From JBNPEO01 sp050490315 (GTDB taxonomy: Bacteria > Actinomycetota > Actinomycetes > Actinomycetales > Micrococcaceae), in contig NZ_JBNPEO010000002.1 of assembly GCF_050490315.1 (NCBI RefSeq), forward strand, positions 62,001 through 126,000: a stretch of 64,000 nt of DNA, read 5' to 3'. The translations under genes were made by a program, and so were the position numbers. Positions within the stretch are counted from its first letter, which is position 1. Every line of letters starts with the position of its first letter. Under the pieces are notes generated by a model. It saw only the letters and a list, made by a program, of their open reading frames with translations. It made no database searches and was not told the DNA's origin. This document shows, one piece after another, positions 61,587 to 64,000 of the stretch.

Positions 61587-62249
61587 ATGAATTCCGCCTC
61601 CGCCACCAGCGCAGCTGACCCGCCTCCCCCAGCATTCGTTCCAAACCCGGACGCAGTGCTGATGCCGGGGACACCGTTCACTTCTGCGGAACTTCAGTCC
61701 ATGGCTAACGACGGCGTCCTGCAGGCGCTTTACGGGATGAGTTACGTTTCTGCCGCTCTGCCTAAGGCTGCTCGCCTACGTGCCCGTTCGGCCAGCCTGC
61801 AAGTGCCAGAACGCGTGCGCCAAAAGGTAGTAGCCGGCCGAATGACAGCTGCGTGGATTCACGGGTGTGCTGATGTTCCAGAGCGGCTAACACTCCTTGT
61901 AGACGCCAACCGGAGGCTCTCTAGTCTGCGTCCACACATTCGCTGCAACCTCCACGAAGTTCATCTGGGGCAAATGGATGTTCAGAGCTTGGGCGGGCTG
62001 ATGGTCACAAGCCCACTGCGAACAGCAGTTGATCTGGCCATGCACGTCCGGGCAGAGGACAGTCTCCCTGCCCTGCGATTGTTCTTGGACAACCCAGAAT
62101 TTGGACTAAGCCAACGATTGCTGGTGAGCGCTGTCTCTGCCACACCGCGTGTGCCCAACAAACTCAAGGCCCTCCAAGCACTCTGGTACCTCGAAAATGA
62201 AACCGAGCCCTTCACCGCGAAGAAACTGCACCATTGCCAGTCGGTTTAA
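61587..62249 (+). CDS. AbiEi-like (type IV antitoxin family) protein
   Basis: 220 residues. The segment MTAAWIHGCADVPERLTLLVD, a mid-region of beta strands, and GGLMVTSPLRTAVDLAMHV match the pattern of AbiEi/transcriptional-regulator-like proteins common in Actinobacteria. The N-terminal HTH expected in true antitoxins is not clear. No AbiEii nucleotidyltransferase toxin lies next to it. The ATG at 61587 has only a weak ribosome site; the frame extends nine codons upstream. It converges with rel and their stop codons overlap. Confidence 0.75.
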   Translation: MNSASATSAADPPPPAFVPNPDAVLMPGTPFTSAELQSMANDGVLQALYGMSYVSAALPKAARLRARSASLQVPERVRQKVVAGRMTAAWIHGCADVPERLTLLVDANRRLSSLRPHIRCNLHEVHLGQMDVQSLGGLMVTSPLRTAVDLAMHVRAEDSLPALRLFLDNPEFGLSQRLLVSAVSATPRVPNKLKALQALWYLENETEPFTAKKLHHCQSV

Positions 62250-64000
62250 CGCCGCCGATTTCCAGTGGTGCGGTAGACATCAAACACACCGTCGATCCGG
62301 CGCACTGCGCTAAGCACGTGGCTGAGGTACTTAGGATCTCCCATTTCAAAGGCGAACTTGGAAATCGCAACACGCTCGGTGGAAGTATGGACACTAGCCG
62401 CCAGGATATTCACATGGTTCTCGGAGAGAACGCGTGTCACATCGGAAAGAAGGCTCTTACGGTCCAAGGCTTCAACTTGAATCTCCACCAGGAACACACT
62501 CGATTGGGTGGGTGCCCACTCAACTTCCACAATGCGGTCCGGCTGCTCACGCAAACCTGAGACGTTAGTGCAATCAGTGCGGTGCACAGAGACACCCGAG
62601 CCACGCGTCACAAAACCCAAGATGGGATCCGGCGGAACGGGGGTGCAACAACGTGCCAGTTTGACCCACACATCGTCCACACCGCGGACCACCACGCCGG
62701 AGTCTGAGACGCGCGCCCTGGCTTTGTGGACCGGGACTGTCATCTCCACGAGGTCATCGTCTGGGCTCTCGTGACCACCAAGATTGTCCAGGATCTTTTC
62801 AACCACAGACTGGGCTGAAGTGTGCCCGTCGCCCACGCCTGCGTAGAGGCCGGAAATGTCTACGTACTTGTAGTCTTCGGCTACTGCCATCAGCGCGTCG
62901 TGTGTCATGAGCTTTTGAAGCGGCAGGTTTTGTTTGCGCAAAGCGCGGGTCAGGAGATCCTTGCCCTTTTCAATGGCTTCTTCACGGCGTTCTTTGCTGA
63001 ACCACTGACGGATCTTGTTACGTGCCCGTGCACTCTTAACAAAGTTCTGCCAGTCCTGGCTGGGCCCGGCGCCTTCTGCCTTGGAGGTGAAGATCTCTAC
63101 CCAGTCGCCTTGGTTGAGTTCACTGTTGAGCGGCACCAATTTGCCGTTGACGCGCGCACCAATGGTGCGGTGACCAACATCGGTGTGCACGGCATAGGCA
63201 AAGTCCACGGGCGTTGAACCAGCCGGCAAAGCCATCACTTCACCCTTGGGGGTGAAAACAAATACTTCTTGAGTTTTGATCTCAAAACGCAGCGAATCGA
63301 GGAACTCGCCGGGATCCGAGGTTTCTTCTTGCCAGTCAACTAGGGACCGCAACCAGCCCATGTCGCCGTCGCGCGGACTACCAGGGCCTTGGGCCGTTCG
63401 GTTGGGCTGGTCTTTGTACTTCCAGTGGGCCGCCACACCGTACTCGGCGCGGCGGTGCATCTCGTGAGTTCGGATCTGGATCTCAACGGGTTTACCACCC
63501 GGCCCAATCACCGTGGTGTGAAGTGACTGGTACATATTGAACTTGGGCATGGCGATGTAGTCTTTGAACCGCTCAGGCAAGGGATTCCAACGCGAGTGCA
63601 TGGTGCCCAAGGCCGCGTAACAGTCTCGAACGGTATCCACCAAGACTCGGATACCCATCAAATCATTGATGTCATCAAATTCTTTGTTCCGCACAATCAT
63701 CTTTTGGTAAATCGAATAGTAGTGCTTGGGGCGGCCGCTGATGGTGGCCTTGATTTTGGACTGTCGCAGATCCTCCGTGATCTGGTTGCGGATAACCGCA
63801 ATGCTCTTTTCGCGTTCCGGCGTCCGGTCCCCCACCATGCGCACAATTTCCTCGTACACACGCGGGTACAGAGCTGCGAAGGACAAGTCTTCGAGTTCCC
63901 ACTTGATGGTGTTCATACCCAAGCGGTGTGCCAGAGGTGCAAAAATCTCAAGAGTTTCGCGGGCTTTCTTCGCTGAAGACTCAGCCGAAACAAAACGCCA
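62246..64000 (-). CDS. rel: Bifunctional (p)ppGpp synthetase/hydrolase Rel (N-terminus outside window)
   Basis: Makes and degrades the stringent-response alarmone. The visible C-terminal 584 residues include the end of the HD hydrolase domain (FAPLAHRLGMNTIKWELED), the synthetase domain (MGIRVLVDTVRDCYAALG, YQSLHTTVIGPGGKPVEIQI), the TGS domain (VFTPKGEVMALPAGSTPVDF), the zinc-finger-like region with CC (ARCCTPVPPDP) and a C-terminal ACT domain. The gene enters from outside the window, so its start is not seen. The stop overlaps that of the AbiEi-like gene on the other strand. Confidence 0.97.
   Translation of the reverse strand, partial: WRFVSAESSAKKARETLEIFAPLAHRLGMNTIKWELEDLSFAALYPRVYEEIVRMVGDRTPEREKSIAVIRNQITEDLRQSKIKATISGRPKHYYSIYQKMIVRNKEFDDINDLMGIRVLVDTVRDCYAALGTMHSRWNPLPERFKDYIAMPKFNMYQSLHTTVIGPGGKPVEIQIRTHEMHRRAEYGVAAHWKYKDQPNRTAQGPGSPRDGDMGWLRSLVDWQEETSDPGEFLDSLRFEIKTQEVFVFTPKGEVMALPAGSTPVDFAYAVHTDVGHRTIGARVNGKLVPLNSELNQGDWVEIFTSKAEGAGPSQDWQNFVKSARARNKIRQWFSKERREEAIEKGKDLLTRALRKQNLPLQKLMTHDALMAVAEDYKYVDISGLYAGVGDGHTSAQSVVEKILDNLGGHESPDDDLVEMTVPVHKARARVSDSGVVVRGVDDVWVKLARCCTPVPPDPILGFVTRGSGVSVHRTDCTNVSGLREQPDRIVEVEWAPTQSSVFLVEIQVEALDRKSLLSDVTRVLSENHVNILAASVHTSTERVAISKFAFEMGDPKYLSHVLSAVRRIDGVFDVYRTTGNRRR

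Overview
The window reads as a chromosomal segment of a moderately high-GC actinobacterium, most likely a member of the Micrococcaceae (Arthrobacter/Renibacterium-like). The grounds are the actinobacterial integration host factor upstream of gmk-rpoZ-coaBC-metK-priA, a PriA that keeps its zinc cysteines but has no Walker A motif, a PH-like membrane gene inside the pyr operon, a PutA-type fused proline catabolic enzyme, many GTG/TTG starts, and gene content typical of that family. The species call is inference. No tRNA, rRNA, CRISPR array, prophage or insertion sequence was recognised.

Layout. 1-4.5 kb (minus): comEA (cut by the window edge), a DegV-family lipid-binding protein and leuS. 4.5-8.4 kb (plus): putA after a 350 bp divergent control region. 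8.4-13.7 kb: a minus-strand glpD-glpF-glpK glycerol operon, divergent from a SorC-type regulator, with a palindromic operator candidate between them. 13.7-16.7 kb (plus): aldo/keto reductase, alpha/beta hydrolase and GT4 glycosyltransferase, tightly packed behind the regulator. 16.7-31.6 kb (minus): pyrR-pyrB-pyrC-orf-carA-carB-pyrF followed by mihF-gmk-rpoZ-coaBC-metK-priA. The pyrR leader carries a PyrR-type RNA motif. 31.7-32.9 kb (plus): a PrsW-like membrane protease. 33-46.3 kb (minus): rarA, rpsD, two small membrane proteins, alaS, ruvX, mltG, aroE, aroC, aroK, aroB, a TPR-like gene, efp and nusB. 46.5-48.9 kb (plus): a large lipoprotein with Asp-box-like repeats and an aberrant 3' end. 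48.6-53.5 kb (minus): a GntR/FCD regulator, asparaginase, aspartase and amino-acid permease, which form an asparagine-to-fumarate route. 53.5-64 kb: GNAT acetyltransferase, aspS, APC permease, hisS, a membrane-anchored cyclophilin, a DUF349 protein, a solitary AbiEi-like protein and most of rel.

Most of this is conserved housekeeping. The observations most worth testing are the glp operator and its regulator, the PyrR RNA site, the predicted leaderless promoter of the asparagine-operon regulator, the lipoprotein that reads through its own terminator, an in-frame minisatellite in an acetyltransferase, and an AbiEi-like protein with no toxin partner. I did not find convincing evidence of a wholly new multi-gene system.
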